Shown here one piece after another: positions 29,972 through 38,013 of a stretch of 64,000 nucleotides of DNA (within the stretch, counting starts at the first letter, position 1; every line of letters begins with the position of its first letter). This DNA comes from Flavobacteriaceae bacterium UBA3159. GTDB lineage: Bacteria; Bacteroidota; Bacteroidia; Flavobacteriales; Flavobacteriaceae. The translations under genes and the position numbers were made by a program. The stretch spans positions 1 through 64,000 of the forward strand of contig DEYL01000063.1 in assembly GCA_002364535.1 (NCBI GenBank), in the 5' to 3' direction. Below the pieces are notes generated by a model, which was not told the origin of the DNA, did no database searches, and saw only the letters and a list, made by a program, of their open reading frames with translations.

Positions 29972-30625
29972 CTACTGAAAATTATTCTCTACAATTTTCA
30001 AAAAACGAATTTCATATTGCTCTTTACCTTCCCATTGGTTGTAATCGGGCTTGATCATTTCCAATATGAATTTTTGGGCTTGCTCCCATGTCTGAAGGGT
30101 AGCAATCTGAGAAATGGCGCGTTGATAGTCATTAGCGTTTTGATCAAAAAGATACTTGATGAATGCCAATCGGTCATTTAAATCTACCTGAAGTCCTTTT
30201 GAAAATTTGTCATTCAAACTTTTTTGTATTTCCTTTTCGGTACTGGTAACCTCTTCTTTCCGCTCGAAGGAAAGCTCTTTGCTGTTTTCTTGGATTAAAT
30301 CTGCTACAGAAGGCTTTGTTTCGGGGATTTCTTTGACAGTTTCCTTTATGGTATCCATAATGGGGGGCAATTCCTCGCGGTCATTGAAGTTTTCAGCCGT
30401 GGTTTCTGCCTCCGGTTTACCTTTGATAAAATCTACTGCCTGATCGAAATTGGTTTCTAAATCTTCCCAGAAATCTTTGTTAAATCCCTCCGCATTTTTG
30501 ATTAAAATCAGGCGTTCAAAAAGCAACAGAGTAGCGTCATAAACCTTTTGATAGTTATAAGGTTTTTCCATCTCTAGGATTTCTTTTGCCAATTTTTTGA
30601 GTTGTTGATGGATTTTATTGGGCAT
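29972..30625 (-). CDS. conserved Flavobacteriaceae protein of unknown function
   Basis: The 217-residue soluble protein has no signal peptide or membrane segment. The N-terminal part is helical (KIHQQLKKLAKEILEMEKPY), and a middle linker rich in Glu, Thr and Pro (residues 75-125) leads to a second helical domain with NDRLAFIKYLFDQNANDYQRA. The latter phrase is characteristic of a recurring Flavobacteriaceae protein family without known function. It is on the same strand as rsmI and recJ, 29 bases upstream of rsmI, and divergent from tdk. Confidence 0.75.
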   Translation of the reverse strand: MPNKIHQQLKKLAKEILEMEKPYNYQKVYDATLLLFERLILIKNAEGFNKDFWEDLETNFDQAVDFIKGKPEAETTAENFNDREELPPIMDTIKETVKEIPETKPSVADLIQENSKELSFERKEEVTSTEKEIQKSLNDKFSKGLQVDLNDRLAFIKYLFDQNANDYQRAISQIATLQTWEQAQKFILEMIKPDYNQWEGKEQYEIRFLKIVENNFQ

Positions 30626-30655
30626 AAATTATTCTATTACAAAGCTTTGTTTTAA

Positions 30656-30663
30656 TACCTTTG
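30656..30663 (+). promoter_or_regulatory. TAnnTTTG -7 box before tdk
   Basis: The octamer TACCTTTG matches the Bacteroidota -7 consensus TAnnTTTG exactly and lies 19 bases before the ATG at 30683. No clear -33 TTG at the usual distance is seen. Its position makes the TTG at 30665 an impossible start for a transcript from this box, which supports the ATG. Confidence 0.5.
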
Positions 30664-30682
30664 TTTGATTGTAAATTACAAA

Positions 30683-31297
30683 ATGTTTTTAGAAAATCCT
30701 GTAAACCACAAAGAACAATTTGGATGGATCGAAGTGATCTGTGGATCGATGTTTTCAGGAAAAACAGAAGAGTTGATTCGGCGTCTTAAGCGTGCGCAGT
30801 TTGCCAATCAAAAGATAGAGATTTTTAAGCCGGCCATCGACCAGCGATACGACGATCAGATGGTTACTTCTCACGATTCTAATCAGATTCCTTCGACCTC
30901 GGTTCCTGCTGCGGCAAACATACCCATTTTGGCCAATGACTGTCAAGTAGTAGGGATTGACGAAGCACAATTTTTTGATGATGAGATTGTAGAGGTTTGC
31001 AATGATTTGGCAAACCGAGGCATGCGTGTAATTGTTGCAGGACTGGACATGGATTATCAAGGAACCCCTTTTGGCCCCATGCCGGCATTAATGGCCACGG
31101 CCGAGTATGTTACCAAGGTTCATGCTGTTTGTACTCAAACAGGTAATTTAGCCCATTACAGCTATAGAAAATCAGATCAAGAGGACTTGGTTCTTTTGGG
31201 TGAAAAACAAGATTACGAGCCCCTGAGTAGAGGTGCATTCCATGAAGCTTCTGCAAAGCGGGTACAAAAAAAGAATGCTAAAAAGAAAAAATCTTGA
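30683..31297 (+). CDS. tdk: thymidine kinase (type II)
   Basis: Tdk phosphorylates thymidine to dTMP in nucleoside salvage. The 204-residue protein has a P-loop ICGSMFSGKTEELIRRL, a Walker B-like VVGIDEAQFFDDEIVE and the lasso region. The zinc-binding cysteines of the classical enzyme are absent except one (AVCTQTGNLAHYSYRK), as in a recurrent Bacteroidota subtype. The start is ATG 30683; an upstream in-frame TTG at 30665 is excluded by the promoter position. The stop overlaps the alr start by four bases. Confidence 0.95.
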   Translation: MFLENPVNHKEQFGWIEVICGSMFSGKTEELIRRLKRAQFANQKIEIFKPAIDQRYDDQMVTSHDSNQIPSTSVPAAANIPILANDCQVVGIDEAQFFDDEIVEVCNDLANRGMRVIVAGLDMDYQGTPFGPMPALMATAEYVTKVHAVCTQTGNLAHYSYRKSDQEDLVLLGEKQDYEPLSRGAFHEASAKRVQKKNAKKKKS

Positions 31298-32382
31298 CCC
31301 TTCTTGAAATTGATTTAAAAAAGTTAGAACACAACTATCGTTCCCTAAGAAAGAGATTAGATCCCAATTCCAAAATGATGGGGGTCATCAAGGCCAATGC
31401 CTATGGAGGTGTTGCTGAGCCCATTGCCAAAAAATTGGTTGCTTTGGGAACTGAGGCTTTGGCCGTTGCCTATACCGAAGAGGGTGTTCAATTGAGAGAA
31501 TTCGGAATTAAGACACCCTTACTGGTGTTTTACCCACAAGTTGAAAATTTTAGGGACATCATCTTTCATGATCTTGAACCTGTATTGTACAGTAAGGGAA
31601 GTTGGGAAAAATTCAAAGAGGCCGTAAAGGAAGAAAAAAAATCAGACTACCCTGTCCACATCAAGTACAACACGGGTTTAAACCGCATTGGATTTCACCC
31701 TGACGAGGGGGAGTGGGTGCTGGAACAAATAAAAAAATCTTCGTTTCAAGTAAAATCCGTTTACACCCATCTGGGTCAAACAGAAGCCCCAAAACCCAAC
31801 CCGGAGACAGAAAGTCAAATCTCCCTGTTCGAGCAAATCATACAAAATCACAACAATGGTTCGAATCAAAAACCGGAATATCATCTCTTGAATACTTCGG
31901 GGGTCTTCAACTATCCCGATTATCATTTGGATTGGGTAAGGATTGGACTTGGATTATACGGCTTTGCCAACCACCCGGAATGGAACGATACCTTACAACC
32001 TATTGCCCAACTCAAAACAAAAATTACCCAAATTCACCAGATCAAATCGGGTGAAACCGTAGGTTATAATTGCGGTTGGAAAGCGACCAAAAATACCCGT
32101 ATTGCGGTATTACCCCTTGGACATGCGGATGGCTTTTCAAGGCAATACGGACATGGTAAAGGCTGGGTAATGGTCAATGGACAAAAAGCCAATGTGGTGG
32201 GTAATGTTTGTATGGACATGATCATGGTAGATATTGGTGACATTCCCTGCAACGAAGAAAGCGAAGTGGTGGTCATTGGTAAAGGAATTAGAGCAGATGA
32301 ACTGGCAGAAAATGCCGGAACCATTTCCTATGAATTGCTTGCTGCTTTGGGGAATCGCATTCCAAGAGTCCTAAAGACATAA
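31294..32382 (+). CDS. alr: alanine racemase
   Basis: Alr makes D-alanine for peptidoglycan with PLP. The 362-residue protein has the PLP lysine in MGVIKANAYGG (Lys33), NTGLNRIGF, the GLGLYGF block and a C-terminal beta domain with VCMDMIMVDIG and RIPR near the end. The start is TTG 31294 within the tdk stop region (TTGA overlap), giving the expected N-terminus LLEIDLKKLEHNY. Coupled translation with tdk is likely. Confidence 0.95.
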   Translation: MTLLEIDLKKLEHNYRSLRKRLDPNSKMMGVIKANAYGGVAEPIAKKLVALGTEALAVAYTEEGVQLREFGIKTPLLVFYPQVENFRDIIFHDLEPVLYSKGSWEKFKEAVKEEKKSDYPVHIKYNTGLNRIGFHPDEGEWVLEQIKKSSFQVKSVYTHLGQTEAPKPNPETESQISLFEQIIQNHNNGSNQKPEYHLLNTSGVFNYPDYHLDWVRIGLGLYGFANHPEWNDTLQPIAQLKTKITQIHQIKSGETVGYNCGWKATKNTRIAVLPLGHADGFSRQYGHGKGWVMVNGQKANVVGNVCMDMIMVDIGDIPCNEESEVVVIGKGIRADELAENAGTISYELLAALGNRIPRVLKT

Positions 32383-32444
32383 TTCAACAATGTCTGTTAT
32401 AAATTGAACAATTTGTTGGGATTTTGAAAAAAACCCTATTGAAG

Positions 32445-32474
32445 TTGTGGACAATACTATAAAGCTTAAATTTG
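32445..32474 (+). promoter_or_regulatory. Bacteroidota-type promoter for asd
   Basis: TTG at 32445-32447 and TAAATTTG at 32467-32474 are separated by 19 bases, an exact fit to TTG-N17-23-TAnnTTTG. The asd ATG follows 15 bases after the box, implying a very short leader. It indicates that asd is transcribed independently of tdk-alr. Confidence 0.7.
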
Positions 32475-32489
32475 CCAAAATTTTTATCA

Positions 32490-33479
32490 ATGAAATTAGC
32501 AGTTATAGGCGCAACAGGAATGGTTGGAGAGGTAATGCTCCAAATTTTATCAGAGAGAAATTTCCCCTACACGGAATTGATTCCCGTAGCATCAGAAAGA
32601 TCGGTGGGGAAAAAGGTAGATTGTGGTGGTAATTCCCACGAAGTGGTTGGCTTGGAAACTGCTGTCTCCATGCAACCAGACGTAGCCTTGTTCTCTGCAG
32701 GTGGATCAACATCCCTGGAATGGGCCCCCAGGTTTGCCGGAGTGGGAACTGTGGTGATCGATAATTCCTCTGCTTGGCGAATGGATCCCTCCAAAAAGTT
32801 GATCATCCCCGAAATCAATGCGAACCAACTAACTTCCGCTGATAAAATCATTGCCAACCCCAACTGCTCCACCATTCAAATGTTGGTGGCATTGGCACCT
32901 TTTCAAGAGCACTACGGAATTGAACGCATCGTGGTATCAACCTATCAATCGATTACCGGAACCGGAGTCAAAGCGGTACAACAATTGGAAAATGAATACA
33001 AGGAGGAAAAAGGGGAAATGGCTTACCCATACCCCATTCACCGCAATGCACTCCCTCACTGTGATGTTTTTATGGACAATGGCTACACCAAAGAAGAAAT
33101 GAAATTGGTCAATGAAACCCACAAGATTCTCAACGATTCCTCTATAGGGGTCTCTGCCACTGCGATCAGAATTCCAGTGGTAGGAGGACACAGTGAGTCG
33201 ATCAATGTACAATTGAAAAAAGATTTCGATTTAGAAGCCATAAGAAAGCTACTAAACGACAGTCCCGGAGTAGTGGTTCAAGACAATCCTGAAACCAACA
33301 CCTATCCAATGCCCATTTATGCTGCAGGCAAGAATGAGGTTTTTGTGGGCAGAATCAGGAGAGATGAATCCCAAGACAAAACACTCAACCTATGGGTGGT
33401 TGCGGACAACCTGAGAAAAGGAGCTGCAACAAACACCATCCAAATTGCTGAATATTTACTTCAAAAGAATCTGATCTAA
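32490..33479 (+). CDS. asd: aspartate-semialdehyde dehydrogenase
   Basis: Asd reduces aspartyl phosphate to aspartate semialdehyde, feeding lysine/diaminopimelate, threonine and methionine synthesis. The 329-residue protein has the NADP loop VIGATGMVGEVML and the catalytic Cys in IIANPNCSTIQMLV. Further blocks are STYQSITGTG and the substrate/His region RIPVVGGHSESINV. I start at ATG 32490; the in-frame TTG at 32472 lies inside the promoter -7 box. A 9-bp perfect hairpin follows 40 bases after the stop. Confidence 0.97.
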   Translation: MKLAVIGATGMVGEVMLQILSERNFPYTELIPVASERSVGKKVDCGGNSHEVVGLETAVSMQPDVALFSAGGSTSLEWAPRFAGVGTVVIDNSSAWRMDPSKKLIIPEINANQLTSADKIIANPNCSTIQMLVALAPFQEHYGIERIVVSTYQSITGTGVKAVQQLENEYKEEKGEMAYPYPIHRNALPHCDVFMDNGYTKEEMKLVNETHKILNDSSIGVSATAIRIPVVGGHSESINVQLKKDFDLEAIRKLLNDSPGVVVQDNPETNTYPMPIYAAGKNEVFVGRIRRDESQDKTLNLWVVADNLRKGAATNTIQIAEYLLQKNLI

Positions 33480-33518
33480 TGTCTAAATTTCCTTTTGAGG
33501 TTACGCTTCACAAATTAA

Positions 33519-33540
33519 CAGAAATCAAAGGTGATTTCTG
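33519..33540 (+). terminator. perfect 9-bp hairpin downstream of asd
   Basis: CAGAAATCA and TGATTTCTG are fully complementary around a 4-base AAGG loop. No T-run follows, so it is not a classical intrinsic terminator; it may act as a 3'-end-stabilising hairpin or a bidirectional signal. The remaining 278-base interval after asd otherwise holds no recognised gene. Confidence 0.45.
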
Positions 33541-33757
33541 CGATATGGCACTTTGATTGTTTATATCGACCTTGGCACACCATTTTTGTAATTTTTTTAT
33601 ACCAATTCGTAATAGACTCTGACCTGAAGGGAAATCCATTAATGACAGTATCAAACTGCCCAAATTGGGATAAAAAAATTCCGAGTTAATTCCTAGTGGT
33701 ATTTTCTCTGTTTTATTCAATAAAAATTAACCATTTAATACCATACAATCTGAACAT

Positions 33758-34236
33758 ATGACCAGCAAAGTTTTTAAAACCAAAATGACCCGACGCTTTG
33801 TCGAAGTATTGAAATACCTATTGATGAGTGAAGCTGCGCGCTCCAAAATAGAAATTGGATTATTGATTGATCAGTCCCTGCAGGTGGTATCCAAGCTTTT
33901 AACGGGAAAACGCATCATCACCTTAGAACAAACCCAAAAGCTGATTTTAAACACCAATATCAATTCCCATTGGTTCATTACGGGAGAGGTTTGATGTTGA
34001 AAGACTAAAGCTCTTCCGTCAAGGAATCAAAAATAGCCTATTACATGAGTGGAAACTGGTCCTCCAGAGCGATTATCGCAATGCTTCCTTTGATCTGGGA
34101 TTTGGAGGATAAGGTTGAAGAAGTCAAAAAAGAGAACCAAAACATTAGGGAGCAATTGATTGAATTAGAAAATTCGGTGAATCATTTGAAAAAACAAGAA
34201 TCTGCTACTGATCGTCCATCGAAAAAGTCTCCATGA
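33758..34236 (+). pseudogene. broken HTH (phage-repressor-like) regulator with coiled-coil tail
   Basis: The first piece (33758-33994, 78 codons) is a Cro/C1-type HTH: RFVEVLKYLLMSEAARSKIE, then an SLQVVSKLLTGKRIITLEQ recognition-helix region and NTNINSHWFITGE. Related proteins usually continue G-x-M-L after the TGEG. Here the frame stops with GEV-TGA, and the +1 frame reads MLKD, a TAA at 34006, then SSSVKESKIAYY and directly into a 63-codon coiled coil (34045-34236: LEDKVEEVKKENQNIREQL). One lost base near 33990 plus one nonsense codon would explain the split. Alternatively the two pieces are separate small genes. The tail overlaps the convergent accC end by 32 bases. Confidence 0.55.
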
Positions 34237-35548
34237 ATTTGGTGGTATAGTTTCCAGAAATATAATCGGGGTGATCCATGAGTTTGCGGTGGAAAGGAAT
34301 GGTAGTTTTTATCCCTTCAATCACAAATTCATCAAGTGCTCGTCTCATTTTATTAATGGCCTCTTCTCTTGTTTGGGCTGTGGTAATCAACTTGGCAATC
34401 ATGGAGTCATAGTGGGAGGGTATGATATAACCTCCATAAACGTGTGTATCTAGTCTGACCCCGTGTCCTCCGGGAAAGTGTAGAGTTGATATTTTTCCGG
34501 GACTGGGTCTAAAATCATTGTAAGGGTCCTCTGCATTAATTCTACATTCAATAGAGTGCATGCTGGGCAGATAATTCTCTCCTGATATAGCTACACCGGC
34601 GGCGACCAAAATCTGCTCTCTAATAAGGTCAAAATTGATGACTTGCTCTGTGATGGGGTGCTCTACTTGAATACGGGTGTTCATCTCCATAAAGTAGAAA
34701 TTGCGATGTTTATCTACTAAAAACTCAACGGTTCCCGCACCTTCATACTTGATGAACTCGGCAGCTTTGACTGCGGCAGCTCCCATTTTTTCCCTCAACT
34801 CGGGAGTCATGAATGGCGATGGTGTTTCCTCAGTCAGCTTTTGATGTCTTCTTTGAACGGAACAATCGCGTTCGGACAAGTGACAGGCTTTGCCCTTTGA
34901 ATCTCCCACGATTTGAATTTCAATATGGCGAGGTTCCTCAATGAGTTTTTCCATATACATTCCGTCGTTCGCAAAAGATGCAGCGGCCTCTTGACGAGCG
35001 CTTTCCCAAGCTTTTAATAAATCTTCTTCCTTCCAAACCGCACGCATGCCTTTACCTCCACCACCGGCGGTGGCTTTTAGCATGACCGGATAGCCTGTCT
35101 TTTTGGCAATTTTTTTAGCTTGGTCAAAAGATTCCAATATGCCCTCAGATCCCGGTATGGTTGGAACCCTTGCTGCTTTCATCGTAGCTTTTGCAGTGGC
35201 TTTGTCTCCCATTTTTTCTATCATTTCAGACGAAGCACCAATGAATTTGATCCCATGCTCTTTACAGATTTTTGAGAATTTAGCATTTTCAGATAAAAAT
35301 CCATAACCCGGGTGAATGGCATCGGCGTTACAAATTTCTGCAGCCGCCATGATGTTGGCTATTTTCAAATAGGACTCCGAACTGGGGGGAGGGCCAATAC
35401 AAACTGCCTCATCGGCAAAACGAACGTGAAGACTTTCCTCATCGGCAGTAGAGTATACTGCAACTGTTTTAATGCCCATCTCTTTGCAAGTCCTGATCAA
35501 TCGCATGGCAATCTCCCCACGATTGGCAATTAAAATCTTTTTAAACAT
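34205..35548 (-). CDS. accC: acetyl-CoA carboxylase, biotin carboxylase subunit
   Basis: AccC carboxylates biotin on AccB with ATP and bicarbonate, the first half-reaction of malonyl-CoA synthesis. The 447-residue ATP-grasp protein opens KILIANRGEIAMRLIRTCKE and has the glycine loop MLKATAGGGGKGMRAV. The MEMNTRIQVEHPITEQV catalytic block and a biotin carboxylase C-terminal domain follow. It follows accB by 11 bases in the fabH-accB-accC operon; the 3' end overlaps the broken HTH gene on the other strand. Confidence 0.97.
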   Translation of the reverse strand: MFKKILIANRGEIAMRLIRTCKEMGIKTVAVYSTADEESLHVRFADEAVCIGPPPSSESYLKIANIMAAAEICNADAIHPGYGFLSENAKFSKICKEHGIKFIGASSEMIEKMGDKATAKATMKAARVPTIPGSEGILESFDQAKKIAKKTGYPVMLKATAGGGGKGMRAVWKEEDLLKAWESARQEAAASFANDGMYMEKLIEEPRHIEIQIVGDSKGKACHLSERDCSVQRRHQKLTEETPSPFMTPELREKMGAAAVKAAEFIKYEGAGTVEFLVDKHRNFYFMEMNTRIQVEHPITEQVINFDLIREQILVAAGVAISGENYLPSMHSIECRINAEDPYNDFRPSPGKISTLHFPGGHGVRLDTHVYGGYIIPSHYDSMIAKLITTAQTREEAINKMRRALDEFVIEGIKTTIPFHRKLMDHPDYISGNYTTKFMETFSMDDQ

Positions 35549-35559
35549 TGGTAAGAGGT

Positions 35560-36051
35560 TTAAACCGGTTCAACTAAAAATAGAGGTTGATCGAATTCAA
35601 CAGGTGAGGAATCATCTAATAGTATTTTAACAATCTTGCCACTGACCTCGGATTCGATCTCGTTGAATAACTTCATGGCTTCAACCACACACAATACGTC
35701 TCCTTCTTTTATGATGTCTCCAACTTCAACAAAAACATCTTTGTCTGGGGAAGGCTTTCTGTAAAAAGTTCCAATCATAGGAGATTTTATGGTAATTAGG
35801 TTATCGACCACCTCTTGGGCAGGCTGACTTTCTGTTTTTACAGGTACCTCTACCTCGGCTGCAACTACTGATGGCTGGGGTGTTTGCACCACCATGCTGG
35901 GTACAGTTTGAACTGTGGTTTGAGTTTCTGCAGCAGGAGTGTCAGCATTGGTTTTGATGGTGATTTTAAAATCGTCCGTTTCAAGTTTCACCTCGTGAGC
36001 TCCGGATTTTGCGACAAATTTGATTAAATTTTGAATTTCTTTAATTTCCAT
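35560..36051 (-). CDS. accB: biotin carboxyl carrier protein of acetyl-CoA carboxylase
   Basis: AccB carries biotin between the two acetyl-CoA carboxylase half-reactions. The 163-residue protein has an N-terminal helix, a Pro/Thr/Gln/Val-rich flexible linker (about residues 37-80) and the biotinyl domain. That domain runs from PMIGTFYRKPSPDKDVFVEV to VVEAMKLFNEIE, with the biotinylated Lys127 in the EAMKL motif. It lies 11 bases upstream of accC and 19 downstream of fabH. Confidence 0.97.
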   Translation of the reverse strand: MEIKEIQNLIKFVAKSGAHEVKLETDDFKITIKTNADTPAAETQTTVQTVPSMVVQTPQPSVVAAEVEVPVKTESQPAQEVVDNLITIKSPMIGTFYRKPSPDKDVFVEVGDIIKEGDVLCVVEAMKLFNEIESEVSGKIVKILLDDSSPVEFDQPLFLVEPV

Positions 36052-36070
36052 AATTCAAATGATTAAATTT

Positions 36071-37075
36071 TTAATAGGACCATGTCAAATAGGCTGCTCC
36101 CCAGGTGAAACCTCCACCAAAAGCAGCAAAAACCAACCGATCCCCGGGGCTTAATTTTAATTCGTAATCCTTTAGTAAAAGCGGCAGAGTCGCAGCTGTA
36201 GTGTTTCCAAAATATTCAATATTAGACATGACCTTTTGATCGTTTAAACCAACGCGCTTGGAGATGGCATCGATGATTCTTTTGTTGGCCTGATGAGGAA
36301 CCAAATAGGAAATATTCTCCGGATCAATTTCGTTGCGTTCAATGATTTGTTCCACTGCATTAGTCATTTCCGATACGGCATATTTAAATACGGTCTTTCC
36401 GTCTTGGTATAAATTATGCATTCCCCCTTGGAGTGTCTCCTCTGAGGCCGGAAATAGTGATCCTCCAGCTTTTATATTCAAAAACATCCTTCCACTGCCG
36501 TCGGATCTCAAATACTCGTCCTCCCAACCATAACCAGATTCACTGGGTTCAAAAAGAACTGCTCCAGCACCGTCCCCAAAAATTATACATGTTGCTCTGT
36601 CAGAATAATCTATTATGGAGGACATTTTATCTGCTCCTATAAGTAAAACCTTTTTATAGCGACCACTGGCGATCATACTGGAGGCATTGGACATACCGAA
36701 GAGGAAGCCGGAACAAGCAGCTTGAAGGTCGTAAGCAAAGGCATTGGTGGCGCCAATTTCCGAAGCCACATATGCGGCAGTAGCAGCAACATTCATATCC
36801 GGGGTTATGGTAGCAACGATAACCGCGTCAATTTCAGCAGGATTTAATTTTCTTTTTTTTAGAATCTCTTGAGCAGCCTTTATAGCCATATATGAAGAGC
36901 CTTTGGTGGGGTCTTTGAGTATCCTTCTTTCACTAATTCCAGTTCTTGCGACAATCCACTCATTGTTGGTATCAACCATCTTTTCCAAATCAGCATTGGT
37001 GAGTTTATCCTCAGGAACATATGCACCTACCGCAGTTATAGCTGCCTTTAAGGGGCTTGGATTGATATAATTCAT
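36071..37075 (-). CDS. fabH: beta-ketoacyl-ACP synthase III
   Basis: FabH starts fatty acid synthesis by condensing acetyl-CoA (or a branched acyl-CoA) with malonyl-ACP. The 334-residue protein shows the catalytic Cys121 in DLQAACSGFLFG, the His in LVPHQANKRIIDA and the Asn in YFGNTTAAT. The N-terminus begins AAITAVGAYVPEDKL. Many Bacteroidota FabH enzymes use branched primers; that is not visible here. It leads fabH-accB-accC, coupling initiation to malonyl-CoA supply. Upstream, TTTG-N18-TATCTTCA partially fits the promoter consensus. Confidence 0.95.
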   Translation of the reverse strand: MNYINPSPLKAAITAVGAYVPEDKLTNADLEKMVDTNNEWIVARTGISERRILKDPTKGSSYMAIKAAQEILKKRKLNPAEIDAVIVATITPDMNVAATAAYVASEIGATNAFAYDLQAACSGFLFGMSNASSMIASGRYKKVLLIGADKMSSIIDYSDRATCIIFGDGAGAVLFEPSESGYGWEDEYLRSDGSGRMFLNIKAGGSLFPASEETLQGGMHNLYQDGKTVFKYAVSEMTNAVEQIIERNEIDPENISYLVPHQANKRIIDAISKRVGLNDQKVMSNIEYFGNTTAATLPLLLKDYELKLSPGDRLVFAAFGGGFTWGAAYLTWSY

Positions 37076-37155
37076 CAGTAGATTTCTTCCTTTTGAACTG
37101 TCAATATAATATGTGAAGATAGTAGTTTTTTAGAGCAAACAAAATCTTTGAACAC

Positions 37156-37186
37156 AAAAAAAACCCTTCAAAAAAGGAAGAGTTTT
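37156..37186 (-). terminator. intrinsic terminator of the DUF177-rpmF unit
   Basis: On the minus strand AAAACTCTTC pairs with GAAGGGTTTT (10 bp, one G-T wobble) around a CTTTTTT loop, and the T-run continues to eight T. It lies 20 bases after the rpmF stop and separates rpmF from fabH. Confidence 0.75.
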
Positions 37187-37206
37187 ATTAAAATTGTTGA
37201 TCTAAA

Positions 37207-37404
37207 TTAGGCTTCGATTACCTCGGTGTTGTCGATCAAAACTTTACCTCTGTAGTAAAGTTTACCTTCATGCCAATGGGCGCGGTGGTACAAATGGGCT
37301 TCACCTGTGGTGCTGCAAGTACCAATTTGAGGGGTCGTCGCCTTGAAGTGGGTTCTTCTTTTGTCCCTTCTGGTTTTCGATATTTTTCTTTTAGGATGCG
37401 CCAT
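37207..37404 (-). CDS. rpmF: 50S ribosomal protein L32
   Basis: The 65-residue basic protein begins AHPKRKISKTRRDKRRTHFK and contains the CSTTGEAHLYHRAHW block of the bL32 family, a small structural protein of the large ribosomal subunit. Its start lies inside the end of the DUF177 gene (14-base overlap), the standard yceD-rpmF arrangement, so the two are translated together. Confidence 0.97.
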   Translation of the reverse strand: MAHPKRKISKTRRDKRRTHFKATTPQIGTCSTTGEAHLYHRAHWHEGKLYYRGKVLIDNTEVIEA

Positions 37405-37954
37405 TTTTGTCGCTTTTAATTTTTATATAATATTTTAATAAATCTTTCAATTTGTCCCATCTTGGATCTGTTCCATCCGATGGGGTATTTTCTTGGGGCT
37501 GTAAATCTTTTAGTTTTTCCAAAACCTCTGATTTTAAAGTTCCCTCGGCAATTCCGGGATGAACTTTCTTTTGAGGCACAGACAATACTATCATTTCATA
37601 GATGTATTGCGCTACCTGAATTTGATGCGAACCATGTGGAAGAATCAAAATCTCATCATCATCGAGATTTTCCACCGGCCCAAACTTTACCACCAATCTA
37701 AAAACAGTATCAATGGGCAACTTAAAAAGTTCTGTGGTGATATCACAAGGGACTGTAACCAAACCTTTTGCAGTAAAATTCAACTCCAAGAGGGTTGATT
37801 TTTTTTCAAAAATCAAATCCACCTGAACCTGTGCATTTTGAAAATCTAAGAAATCGAAGCCTTCAAAGAACGTATTGTCAATCTTAAAATCGAATCGATG
37901 TGTACCATCATTTAAACCGATAAACGGGATCAAGAATTCTGAAAACTGCTCCAT
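37391..37954 (-). CDS. DUF177 (YceD-like) protein
   Basis: The 187-residue protein belongs to DUF177, encoded upstream of rpmF in most bacteria and linked to 23S rRNA/ribosome assembly by conservation; a biochemical function is not seen. Features include TVPCDITTELFKLPIDTVFR and an acidic ENLDDDEILILPHGSHQIQV block. The start gives the typical FLIPFIGLNDGTHRFDF N-terminus. It has its own promoter box and overlaps rpmF by 14 bases. Confidence 0.88.
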   Translation of the reverse strand: MEQFSEFLIPFIGLNDGTHRFDFKIDNTFFEGFDFLDFQNAQVQVDLIFEKKSTLLELNFTAKGLVTVPCDITTELFKLPIDTVFRLVVKFGPVENLDDDEILILPHGSHQIQVAQYIYEMIVLSVPQKKVHPGIAEGTLKSEVLEKLKDLQPQENTPSDGTDPRWDKLKDLLKYYIKIKSDKNGAS

Positions 37955-37974
37955 CCTTCCGACTTTTAAGGGTG

Positions 37975-37982
37975 CAAATTTA
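37975..37982 (-). promoter_or_regulatory. TAnnTTTG -7 box before DUF177-rpmF
   Basis: On the minus strand the octamer TAAATTTG fits the Bacteroidota -7 consensus exactly and lies 20 bases before the DUF177 ATG. A run of nine T/A bases precedes it; no clear -33 TTG is seen. It separates this unit from pdxA. Confidence 0.5.
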
Positions 37983-38013
37983 TAAAAAAAAAGCTTCTTA
38001 CAGTGCCCTTATG

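Noticed and set aside
33508..33720. 70-codon minus-strand ORF between asd and the HTH gene
   Set aside because: Composition is low in charged residues, no family is recognisable, and it crosses the hairpin at 33519-33540; probably chance.
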